Source of the DNA: Emticicia sp040253585
GTDB lineage: Bacteria > Bacteroidota > Bacteroidia > Cytophagales > Spirosomataceae
Direction: 5' to 3'
Assembly: GCF_040253585.1 (NCBI RefSeq)
Contig: NZ_JBELAU010000017.1
Span: forward strand, 1-64,000
DNA length: 64,000 nt
The position numbers were made by a program, and so were the translations under genes. Below are positions 23,227-31,011 of this stretch, in pieces (positions within the stretch are counted from its first letter, which is position 1; every line of letters starts with the position of its first letter). A model generated the notes under the pieces. The model searched no databases. It had not been told where the DNA came from and was given only the letters and a program-made list of their open reading frames with translations.

Positions 23227-25602
23227 GTGAAAAGATTTTCCATATATATATACTGTTTGGTGGTATTTTTTATCATCAATAAAAGCTCTTTTGCTCAAAA
23301 TTGCGTAGGTGCTGCTGGACAAGTAAAGTGGAGCTACTGGACGGGGTTTACATCATCGCCAGATAGCAGTGACTTATTTGCCTTGGAAAATTTTCCAAGT
23401 CGCCCAGATGGCTCTCAAATGTTAGGGCTTACCAAGACACCTACTAATTATAACGATTACTTTGCATCAATAATAAGAGGCTTTATCAAAGTTCCAACAA
23501 CAGATACTTATATTTTCAATATTACTGGTGATGATAAATCAATTTTTTTCTTGAGTACCAACGATTCACCAGCAAATAAATTAAAGAGAGCAGAAATTAC
23601 GACTTATTCAGACGAAACAGAATATAACAAAGAACCAGGGCAAACTTCTCAGAATATTCAGCTTATAGGCGGCCAATATTATTATTTTGAGTTATATAAC
23701 TTTGAAGCTAATGGTGACGATTTTGTGAGTTTACAATGGAGAAAAGCTTCGGCAACAACAGTAGTTTGGTCAATTATCGACTTTAATTATATTTATGAAT
23801 ATACTTGCGGACAAGCCTGCCCAGCAAGAGGAACGGCCTGTGATGATGGCAATGCTACAACAACCAACGACCAACAAGATGGCTTCTGTAATTGTGTAGG
23901 AACTTCCCCTGCACCAAATACTTGTGTAGGTGAAAAAGGACTGGTTGAAGCATACTATTACGATAATATTACTGGCAATTATGTAGAAAATGACCTCATT
24001 AATGCCCCTAAATTTCCTTTAACCCCCGACCGAAGAGAAAAGCTTAAAGGTGCTTATGGACCGTTAGTTCCTTATACAAAAGATAACTATGGTACACTCG
24101 TTCAAGGCTTCTTAACTGTACCTGTTTCAGGTAATTATGAGTTTAACATCACTGGCGATAATCAGACTTTTTTCTTTCTGAGTTCAGATGATAAAATTGA
24201 AAATAAACAATCGCACCAAGCTTTAGTTTTGTACGGAATTGATGAAACTGAACATAAAAACTCAGTTTTTCAGAATATCGGACCACTTTTCATGGAAAAA
24301 GGAAAATACTATTATTTTGAATTCCGACATAAAGAAAGTAGCTGGCGAGATCATTTTAATCTTTATTGGAAAACACCTTTCCACGAAATCCGTCAATGGA
24401 AGCGTGTGCCAAATTTCTATATATACGATTATAAATGTGAGATTTCGTGCATAGCTCAAAATACACCTTGCAACGATGATAACCCGTTTACGAATAATGA
24501 TAAAATTGATGCCCAATGTAATTGCGTAGGCACACCATGCTCTGGCCCAGATTGCGATGATTCGGCTGCCCGATACCAAAATTATGACGATTGTAAACCT
24601 ACAGATAATTTGACTACACTAAAAGAAGGTTCGTGGGTTTCGTGTACGAATACTCAAAATCCGAATCCAAATCCTGCAAGGGCAAGCAATGCACACTGGA
24701 TAATGTATGATTTTACAGACCGATATAAGTTTTCAAGTTCGAGAGTGTGGAATTATAATGTGGCAAACGAAACCGATAAAGGATTTAAGACAGTAGCCAT
24801 TGATTATTCAGTTGATGGAACTACTTGGCAAGCTTTAGGAAATACATATTCTTGGCCCCAAGCCCAAGGTTTACCTGATTATTCAGGTTTTTTAGGGCCC
24901 AATTTTAATAATATAAAAGCTCGATATATTCTTATTTCAGCTATTAATAACTGGGGAGCTGGTTGTTCTGGGCTTAGTAAAATAACTTTTGATGCTATTT
25001 TATGTAATCCAAGTGGTACTCCTTGCAATGATAACGATCCACTGACTTCTTATGATAAATTTGATAATAACTGCAATTGTAAAGGCATAAATATCAACTG
25101 CGAAGCAGATACACTTAAACTTATTAAAGAGACACTTGCCGATGGTGCATTTAAAGCAAAAAAACGCATTGAAGCTCAAAGTTTAGTACCAACAACCAAA
25201 GATATTTCGTTTACAGCAGGAAATAGTATTGTACTATTGCCAGGTTTTGAGGTAAATAGTAGTGCAGTTTTCAAAGCAAACATTGCAAACTGTATCCAAG
25301 CAGCATTTGTGGCGAATCAAAGAACAACCGCTCCAACTGATAGTTCGGAGTTTTCAACCAAAGACACAGAAACTTCTAAGTTGAAAGAAATTATCTTTAG
25401 AATTAATCAACCGAGTTATGTAAAATTATTATTGAAAGACTCAAAAGACCAATTGATTGTAACATTAATCGACCATTATTCTGAAAGTTTGGGTACACAA
25501 ACCAAGTATTTGCCAACTAATAAACTCGCCAAAGGTACGTATTTTGTAGAACTTGAGTTAGGAGAGAAAAAACTGCGTCAAGAGTTTTTGGTGGATAAAT
25601 GA
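23227..25602 (+). CDS. Secreted multidomain protein: two PA14-like, discoidin-like, T9SS-type tail
   Basis: 791 residues, GTG start chosen because KRFSIYIYCLVVFFIINKSS directly follows as a signal peptide. Two PA14-like modules (about 30-195 and 235-405) carry the NITGDDKSIFFLS/NITGDNQTFFFLS strands. Three short Cys/Asp repeats of the type CNDxNPxTxxDKxDxxCNC lie near 200, 415 and 595. A discoidin-like module (about 470-590) and a beta segment (FTAGNSIVLLPGFEV) follow. The last 75 residues resemble a type IX secretion sorting domain (GTYFVELELGEKKLRQEFLV). Probably a cell-surface carbohydrate-binding or adhesion protein exported with the DUF1800/DUF1501 pair. No catalytic module seen. Confidence 0.75.
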   Translation: MKRFSIYIYCLVVFFIINKSSFAQNCVGAAGQVKWSYWTGFTSSPDSSDLFALENFPSRPDGSQMLGLTKTPTNYNDYFASIIRGFIKVPTTDTYIFNITGDDKSIFFLSTNDSPANKLKRAEITTYSDETEYNKEPGQTSQNIQLIGGQYYYFELYNFEANGDDFVSLQWRKASATTVVWSIIDFNYIYEYTCGQACPARGTACDDGNATTTNDQQDGFCNCVGTSPAPNTCVGEKGLVEAYYYDNITGNYVENDLINAPKFPLTPDRREKLKGAYGPLVPYTKDNYGTLVQGFLTVPVSGNYEFNITGDNQTFFFLSSDDKIENKQSHQALVLYGIDETEHKNSVFQNIGPLFMEKGKYYYFEFRHKESSWRDHFNLYWKTPFHEIRQWKRVPNFYIYDYKCEISCIAQNTPCNDDNPFTNNDKIDAQCNCVGTPCSGPDCDDSAARYQNYDDCKPTDNLTTLKEGSWVSCTNTQNPNPNPARASNAHWIMYDFTDRYKFSSSRVWNYNVANETDKGFKTVAIDYSVDGTTWQALGNTYSWPQAQGLPDYSGFLGPNFNNIKARYILISAINNWGAGCSGLSKITFDAILCNPSGTPCNDNDPLTSYDKFDNNCNCKGININCEADTLKLIKETLADGAFKAKKRIEAQSLVPTTKDISFTAGNSIVLLPGFEVNSSAVFKANIANCIQAAFVANQRTTAPTDSSEFSTKDTETSKLKEIIFRINQPSYVKLLLKDSKDQLIVTLIDHYSESLGTQTKYLPTNKLAKGTYFVELELGEKKLRQEFLVDK

Positions 25603-25613
25603 TGAAATATTTT

Positions 25614-25648
25614 AAAGGAAGACTTCACTTAAAGTGAAGTCTTCCTTT
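25614..25648. terminator. Bidirectional terminator between convergent genes
   Basis: AAAGGAAGACTTCAC (25614-25628) and GTGAAGTCTTCCTTT (25634-25648) form a perfect 15-bp stem with a 5-base loop. T-runs are available on both strands. It separates the rightward PA14 gene from the leftward universal stress protein. Confidence 0.9.
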
Positions 25649-25653
25649 TTTAC

Positions 25654-26481
25654 TTAGTTTTCAACAAAAGTAAATACTGGTACACTGGCGTGATTTACAA
25701 CATCTTCAGCAATACTTCCCCTAAAGAAATGGCTGATTCCTGTGCGACCGTGCGTGTACATAACCACCAAATCGGCATCGATTTCTTCCACATAGTCTAA
25801 AATTCCTGCATCAACAGTTGTAGCTTCTCGAATCACAAACTTACAATTTGATAATTTTAGTCTATCCGCCATTTCTTGCAATTTCTCTTTAATTTCGGCA
25901 TAATTCACCACTTTTAGAGCTGTATCGACATATAAGAAATGTAATTCAGCATCTTTAAAGGGCAAGTGATACATCGCTTTTCTAAGAAATTGTTCATGGG
26001 TGAAATCAACCGTAAAGACAACTTTCTTAGGCTCAAATGTTTCTTTGTGGCCTTTCACAACCAAAACTGGGCAAGAAGCCATTCTTACGATTTCTTCACT
26101 GTTCGAGCCACCAAAAAACTCTTTAAACCCTTCTGCCCCATTAGAACCCATGACAATCAAATCGGCTTTATGATTCAAGACCGAATCTATAAATCTATCA
26201 CTGCTTTCATCAACTAAAGCATTAATTCTTACATCTTCATATTTGGCAATAAGCTCATCGAGTTCAGTTTTGGCTTCGGTTAAAACATTCTTCCAAGCAT
26301 CATCAATCGACACACCCGATGCTCCATATAACGAATAATAGGTATTAATATCTTGTACGGGATAAACCGTGACATTGAGTAACTCAATTGTTGCTCCGTT
26401 ATAACGTGCAATATTTACGGCTACATCAAGAGCTTTATTAGCAATCGGGCTAAAATCGGTAGGAACAAGTATCTTTTTCAT
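25654..26481 (-). CDS. Tandem universal stress protein (UspA family)
   Basis: 275 residues, two Usp domains (about 1-147 and 150-275). Domain 1 begins KKILVPTDFSPIANKALDVA and has GSNGAEGFKEFFGGS. Domain 2 has HGRTGISHFFRGSIAEDVV, matching the G-x2-G-x9-G-S nucleotide-binding motif, so ATP binding is likely at least in domain 2. Cytoplasmic. The double-domain form is common in Bacteroidota and is linked to stress or stationary-phase survival. Transcribed alone, ending at the shared terminator. Confidence 0.9.
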   Translation of the reverse strand: MKKILVPTDFSPIANKALDVAVNIARYNGATIELLNVTVYPVQDINTYYSLYGASGVSIDDAWKNVLTEAKTELDELIAKYEDVRINALVDESSDRFIDSVLNHKADLIVMGSNGAEGFKEFFGGSNSEEIVRMASCPVLVVKGHKETFEPKKVVFTVDFTHEQFLRKAMYHLPFKDAELHFLYVDTALKVVNYAEIKEKLQEMADRLKLSNCKFVIREATTVDAGILDYVEEIDADLVVMYTHGRTGISHFFRGSIAEDVVNHASVPVFTFVEN

Positions 26482-26758
26482 TTGAATTTCGAGATTTGGT
26501 GAGGTTTTATTTTTTGGTAAAATTCTTCTTCAAACTCGTAAGTTTCTATGATGAAAACTAATCTTATAACTGATTCTTTATTCCCTAAATAATGCTAAAA
26601 ATCAGCTTTTAACCTGACCATTCACCTGTCTTTGGTAAAAATTGTACTTATAGAAATCAATCAAAGTACAAGTATTAAAAATCATTTTTTTACCTTTACG
26701 TTCATAGAACTTAAAGAATCTCTCATTTACTTTTATAAGCAACAGAAAATAATTTAAT

Positions 26759-27277
26759 ATGGCTCTTATTTTACCAGTTTTAGGAAAAATGCCTCTGAAT
26801 GGCGAAAATTGTTGGTTTGCTCCAAATGCTACCATCGTTGGTGATGTAACGATGGGAAAAGATTGCACAGTTTGGTTTAATGCAGTTATACGTGGCGATG
26901 TAAATTCAATCATCATGGGCGACCGTGTAAATATTCAAGATGGTGCAGTGATTCATTGTACTTACCAAAAATCAAAAACTATTATTGGTAATAATGTGAG
27001 TATCGCCCACAATGCAGTGGTGCATGGCTGCACAATTGAAGATGAGGTTTTGGTAGGAATGGGAGCAATAATTATGGATGGAGCAGTTATCGGTAAAAAC
27101 TCAATTATCGCCGCAGGAGCAATTGTAACACAAAATACGGTTGTACCAGCAGGCAGTATTTATGCAGGAAATCCAGCGAAGTTTTTGAAAGCCGTAACAC
27201 CCGAACTCGGAGAAGTTTTTATGCGAACTGCCAACAATTATGTGATGTACGCAGGTTGGTTTAAAGACAATAATTAG
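26759..27277 (+). CDS. Gamma-class carbonic anhydrase-like hexapeptide-repeat protein
   Basis: 172 residues, left-handed beta-helix built of hexapeptide repeats (ATIVGDVTMGKDCTVWFNAV onward). The three His of the family are in place: H66 (VIHC), H84 and H89 (AHNAVVHG), which bind zinc or iron between trimer subunits. The motif RGDVNSIIMGDRVNIQDG is typical of YrdA/PaaY/gamma-CA proteins. Reaction: CO2 hydration, though many family members are inactive or act as thioesterase-related scaffolds. Stands alone, ending at a strong convergent terminator. Confidence 0.88.
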   Translation: MALILPVLGKMPLNGENCWFAPNATIVGDVTMGKDCTVWFNAVIRGDVNSIIMGDRVNIQDGAVIHCTYQKSKTIIGNNVSIAHNAVVHGCTIEDEVLVGMGAIIMDGAVIGKNSIIAAGAIVTQNTVVPAGSIYAGNPAKFLKAVTPELGEVFMRTANNYVMYAGWFKDNN

Positions 27278-27285
27278 GGTAAAAG

Positions 27286-27332
27286 AAGGAAGGCTTCGCT
27301 TTGAGGAGGACGCCCAGTCCGAAGCCTTCCTT
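27286..27332. terminator. Bidirectional terminator between gamma-CA and DedA genes
   Basis: AAGGAAGGCTTCG (27286-27298) pairs perfectly with CGAAGCCTTCCTT (27320-27332). The 21-base loop contains a small GGAC/GTCC pairing. It lies between convergent stops at 27277 and 27340. Confidence 0.85.
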
Positions 27333-27339
27333 AGAAACT

Positions 27340-27975
27340 TCACATATCTTTCAATTCTTTCTTTGCATTAAGATAACCTTTAATGACTGTGAAAGTTGTG
27401 ATTCCTAAGAAGAAGAAAATAATGTATTGAACGTAATCGACTATCCAAGGGAATTTTTCGCCAAAATAGAAGCCTCCGCCTACTAAAACAACCGTCCAAA
27501 TCAATCCGCCTAACACGTTATAAAGCATAAATTTGTAAAAATTCATTTTTACAATTCCCGCTAAAACTGGCGAAAAAGTACGAACAACAGGCAAAAAACG
27601 GGCAATTATCAAAGTTTGGCTACCGTATTTCTCAAAATATTTGTGGGTATTGATAATATACTCTTTCTTAAAAAGAAGCGAATCGGGTCGGGTTTGAATA
27701 TTATTTCCAAAAAATCGACCAGTAATATAGCCTATAAGCGACCCCAAAACAGCAGCTGAAAAAATACATACCATCAATAACGAAATAGGAACATCAAGCG
27801 TTTTTGTACCGCAAAAAACTCCTGAAAGAAAAAGAAGATAATCGCCAGGGAGGAAGAATCCGAAGATTATACCATTTTCAATAAATATAATCAATGTAAT
27901 TGTTATCAATCCACCAGTCTGAATCAACTCTTTGGAGTCCATCAAATATTTAAACCATTCGCTAATCTGTTCCAT
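27340..27975 (-). CDS. DedA/VTT family inner-membrane protein
   Basis: 211 residues, with several hydrophobic segments (GLITITLIIFIENGIIFGFF; LLMVCIFSAAVLGSLIGYIT; FMLYNVLGGLIWTVVLVGGG; YIIFFFLGITTFTVI). It carries the DedA hallmarks FFLPGDYLLFLSG near residue 40, IARFLPVVRTFSPVLAGI (about 125-142) with the conserved Arg, and a GRFFGN loop. DedA proteins translocate undecaprenyl phosphate or phosphatidylethanolamine and support envelope homeostasis; which lipid this one handles is unknown. Single gene on the - strand. Confidence 0.9.
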   Translation of the reverse strand: MEQISEWFKYLMDSKELIQTGGLITITLIIFIENGIIFGFFLPGDYLLFLSGVFCGTKTLDVPISLLMVCIFSAAVLGSLIGYITGRFFGNNIQTRPDSLLFKKEYIINTHKYFEKYGSQTLIIARFLPVVRTFSPVLAGIVKMNFYKFMLYNVLGGLIWTVVLVGGGFYFGEKFPWIVDYVQYIIFFFLGITTFTVIKGYLNAKKELKDM

Positions 27976-28041
27976 TGAATATTCTGTTCTAAAGATTGTC
28001 TCTCAAACAATCGGTTTTGTTGTTGGAAGTAAAATTTTCAA

Positions 28042-28497
28042 TTACTCAACTTTCGGCTCATTCAACTCAATTACATAACCATCGGGGTCAGTCACATAAA
28101 TTTGAAAAGCCCCATCGAAACGTTTCTGACGAACATAAGCTAAGCCCTTTTCTTTCAAAAATGCTTCGATTTTATCAGCAGAGTTTTTCGGAATTGTTAG
28201 CGAAAAATGCCCGCCATTTTTATCATTATTAGTCACTGGCTCGTTTCGACCAAGCAATAAATGTAACTGCTGATTTGGTGCAATCTGAAACCAACGTCTG
28301 ATAGCCACTAAATTATCTGGCACGTCAACTGGCTTTAAACCAATAATCTCACGGTAAAACTTTGCACTTTCTCTGAGGTCTTTCACGTAAAGTCCTACAT
28401 GATTATAGCCTTGAATCTCGATAGCAGATTGGCTTTGTGCAAAACTTACGGTGCTTATCAATAATAAAAAAACAGTTGTTATTCTAAAATAATTCAT
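28042..28497 (-). CDS. Exported VOC-superfamily (glyoxalase-fold) protein
   Basis: 151 residues, signal peptide MNYFRITTVFLLLISTVSFA, then one VOC unit: IQGYNHVGLYVKDLRESAKF (first beta strand with His), a middle HFSLTIP strand and VTDPDGYVIELNEP at the end with the conserved Glu. The His/Glu layout suggests metal binding as in glyoxalase I and dioxygenases. Export to the periplasm is less usual for this superfamily, so the substrate cannot be guessed. Monocistronic. Confidence 0.85.
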   Translation of the reverse strand: MNYFRITTVFLLLISTVSFAQSQSAIEIQGYNHVGLYVKDLRESAKFYREIIGLKPVDVPDNLVAIRRWFQIAPNQQLHLLLGRNEPVTNNDKNGGHFSLTIPKNSADKIEAFLKEKGLAYVRQKRFDGAFQIYVTDPDGYVIELNEPKVE

Positions 28498-28600
28498 TGG
28501 CTTGGGTTTAGAAAATTAAAAATTGAGAATTAAAAATTAAGAATTGTATTCTAAAAGTAATTATAAGAGAACTATTCCTTGAAAAACTAATCAACCAATA

Positions 28601-30484
28601 TCAAGCCAGTTCTGCCAATTCTAACCAGCGAAATTCTTTTTCTTCGATTAGATTTGAAACTTCTTCAAATTCTTTTGCCCAAGCAGCCAATTCATCATGC
28701 GAACCTTCGCCTGCATTCATTTTTTCGACTAAAGTAGCTTTTTTCTTCTCTAAGCTTTCAATTTCTGTACCTAAACTTTCATATTCTTTCTGCTCTTTAA
28801 AGCTCATCTTACGTTTGGGCTCACTCGGTTGAACAGCCACTACAGGCGTTGAATTGGCAGATTTTAAATGAGCTTGTTTCTCTTTTTCGGCTAATTCTTG
28901 CTCTTCTTTATCTTCTTTCCATGAGCGATAATCCGTGTAGTTCCCTGGATAATCTCTGATATATCCATCGCCTTCAAATACAAAGAGGTGGTCAACCAAT
29001 TTATCCATGAAATAACGGTCGTGCGATACAACTAACAAACAACCGCCAAAATTCAACAAGAAATCTTCTAAAACATTGAGTGTGGCAATGTCTAAATCGT
29101 TGGTTGGCTCATCAAGAATTAAGAAGTTTGGATTTTGAACCAAAATTTTAAGCAATTGCAAACGACGTTTTTCGCCTCCACTCAACTTGCTTACATAACT
29201 GTATTGCATAGCTGGTGGGAATAAAAAGAGCGTCAAGAAGTTTGAAATTGAAAGTTCAGAACCATCTGCCATTTTTACGTACTCCGCAATTTCACGCACT
29301 ACTTCTATTACTCGTTGGCCTTCATCAAAATCAAGACCCGCTTGCGAATAATACCCAATCTTGATGGTATCGCCTTTTACGACACGCCCCATGTCGGGTT
29401 TTAGTTGTTCGGTCAGAATTTCGAGCATTGTACTCTTACCCATGCCGTTTTTACCCACAATCCCGATTCGGTCGCCACGCTTAAAAGTATAGCTAAATTC
29501 TGAAATCAGTTTTTTATTATCAAACGACTTACTGATATGCTGAATCTCCATGATTTTACTGCCCATACGCTCCATTTTCATGCTCAATTCAAGCTTTTCG
29601 TCGGGGCCTTTTCTGACAGTCTTTTCTTTTAATTCATAAAACGCATCAATTCTACTCTGCGATTTTGTTCCACGAGCCTTCGGTTGCTTACGCATCCATT
29701 CCAACTCTTTACGCAATAAATTTCGGTAATTTTTCTGCGTTGCTGCATCAACGGCTTCTTGTTCTTCTTTTTTCTCCAAATAATAAGCGTAACTTCCTGC
29801 ATACTTAAAAACCTTACTATTAGACAGTTCCAAAATCCTATTACATACTTTATCTAAAAAATAGCGGTCGTGAGTAACCAAAAGCAAGGTAATATTTGAG
29901 GAAGAAAGATAGCCTTCGAGCCACTCGATAGTGTCAAGGTCAAGGTGGTTAGTAGGCTCATCAAGAATCAAGAAATCAGGTTCTTCGATTAAAACACGGG
30001 CAAGAGCTACACGTTTTTTTTGTCCTCCTGAAAGATTTCCCACGAGTTTATCAAAATACTCAATTCCCAGTTTCCCCAGAATCTGTTTAACTTTGGTTTC
30101 GTAATCCCAAGCCTTTAGATTATCAACCTGCTCAATGGCTCTCGCAATTCGATTATCATCACCCGAAAGCAAGGCATCTTCATATTCTTTAACCGCTTTT
30201 GTATTAGAATTTTCAATAGCAAAAATTGTTTCCATCACAGTTTTACCCGCCTGAAAATCTGGTTCTTGGTCTAAATATCCAACTCTGATGTCTTTTCTGA
30301 TGCTAATTTCGCCACCATCTACATCCGATTTTCCGATAATCATATTGAGCATCGACGATTTTCCTGAACCATTCGAGCCAATCAATGCCACTTTTTCGCC
30401 TTGTAAAATCCCAAATGTAAGATTCTTAAACAACCAACGCTCTCCTAAATTTTTTCCGATATTTTCGGCCGATAAATAATTCAT
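28601..30484 (-). CDS. ABC-F family ATPase, Uup-like
   Basis: 627 residues, two ABC domains without membrane segments. Walker A: GSNGSGKSS (about 36-44) and GKNGMGKST (about 345-353). Signatures: LSGGQKKRVALARVL and LSGGEKRRLQLLKIL. Walker B: LILDEPTNHLD and LILDEPTNDLD. A C-terminal extension (about 540-627) forms a Lys/Glu coiled coil, the Uup-type DNA-binding tail. ABC-F proteins act on the ribosome E site; Uup also affects transposon excision and DNA structures. The linker (about 240-310) is the usual P-site-tRNA interaction motif. Monocistronic. Confidence 0.9.
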   Translation of the reverse strand: MNYLSAENIGKNLGERWLFKNLTFGILQGEKVALIGSNGSGKSSMLNMIIGKSDVDGGEISIRKDIRVGYLDQEPDFQAGKTVMETIFAIENSNTKAVKEYEDALLSGDDNRIARAIEQVDNLKAWDYETKVKQILGKLGIEYFDKLVGNLSGGQKKRVALARVLIEEPDFLILDEPTNHLDLDTIEWLEGYLSSSNITLLLVTHDRYFLDKVCNRILELSNSKVFKYAGSYAYYLEKKEEQEAVDAATQKNYRNLLRKELEWMRKQPKARGTKSQSRIDAFYELKEKTVRKGPDEKLELSMKMERMGSKIMEIQHISKSFDNKKLISEFSYTFKRGDRIGIVGKNGMGKSTMLEILTEQLKPDMGRVVKGDTIKIGYYSQAGLDFDEGQRVIEVVREIAEYVKMADGSELSISNFLTLFLFPPAMQYSYVSKLSGGEKRRLQLLKILVQNPNFLILDEPTNDLDIATLNVLEDFLLNFGGCLLVVSHDRYFMDKLVDHLFVFEGDGYIRDYPGNYTDYRSWKEDKEEQELAEKEKQAHLKSANSTPVVAVQPSEPKRKMSFKEQKEYESLGTEIESLEKKKATLVEKMNAGEGSHDELAAWAKEFEEVSNLIEEKEFRWLELAELA

Positions 30485-30590
30485 ATATTTCTGCTAAACA
30501 TCATCTGATAAACTTCAAATGACTACCAATTCTTTAATTTTATGCAATTTAATACTTTATTCGTGGAACGTAACTTTATTTCGTTTGATA

Positions 30591-30616
30591 GTTAGGTCAG
30601 ATGTACCTTCAGACCT
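30591..30616 (+). repeat. Short dispersed repeat, copy 1
   Basis: 26-base element beginning GTTAGGTCAGATGTAC and ending TCAGACCT. 23 of 26 bases match the copy at 30926-30951, same orientation. AGGTC/GACCT ends allow a hairpin. It overlaps the stop codon of the 95-residue gene. Confidence 0.7.
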
Positions 30617-30903
30617 CATAGAAATCGTTTCACAAGTATTTCCCACTCTTCTTCAAGTGAAATTTTTGGCATTGATTCTCCACACCTGCGATACCAATAA
30701 TTCGCATTAAATTTGTCACCCTCTTTGCGGTGTAAGTAGGCGTGAATTTGGTCATAAGCGAGCGTTCCTTCCTTAGTTTGGGCAATATTATGGGCAGCTT
30801 CCCAATCGCCTTTGGCATCATGCCAAAGTGCTTGCACTAAAATTGGCAGGTTTTTCGGAACTTGATTTTCTTTGAGAGTATTTTTGAATGTTATTAAATC
30901 CAT
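30616..30903 (-). CDS. Conserved small cytoplasmic protein, unknown
   Basis: 95 residues, starting MDLITFKNTLKENQVPKNLP with the block ALWHDAKGDWEAAHNIAQTK and GTLAYDQIHAYLHRKEGDKF. It ends with YWYRRCGESMPKISLEEEWE. This His/Trp-rich pattern recurs as a conserved hypothetical in Bacteroidota. I know no assigned function; it resembles an all-helical domain. Its stop and its upstream spacer carry the two copies of a 26-base repeat. Confidence 0.7.
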   Translation of the reverse strand: MDLITFKNTLKENQVPKNLPILVQALWHDAKGDWEAAHNIAQTKEGTLAYDQIHAYLHRKEGDKFNANYWYRRCGESMPKISLEEEWEILVKRFL

Positions 30904-30925
30904 CTTTTTACTACAGTGAAAGATT

Positions 30926-30951
30926 GTTAGGTCAGAAGTACTGTCAGACCT
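30926..30951 (+). repeat. Short dispersed repeat, copy 2
   Basis: Second 26-base copy (GTTAGGTCAGAAGTAC...TCAGACCT), lying between the start of the 95-residue gene and the rightward LTA-synthase-like gene. With copy 1 it brackets the 95-residue gene. Confidence 0.7.
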
Positions 30952-31011
30952 TATTTTTATTAATTTTGCACCAAATTTAACAAAAAATTAACCCAAACTG
31001 GGGCTTTTCTT

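Noticed and set aside
28501..28560. AATTAAAAATTGAG-type tandem similarity upstream of the VOC gene
   Set aside because: Low-complexity A/T sequence of the kind expected in AT-rich spacers; arms are too simple to support an element.
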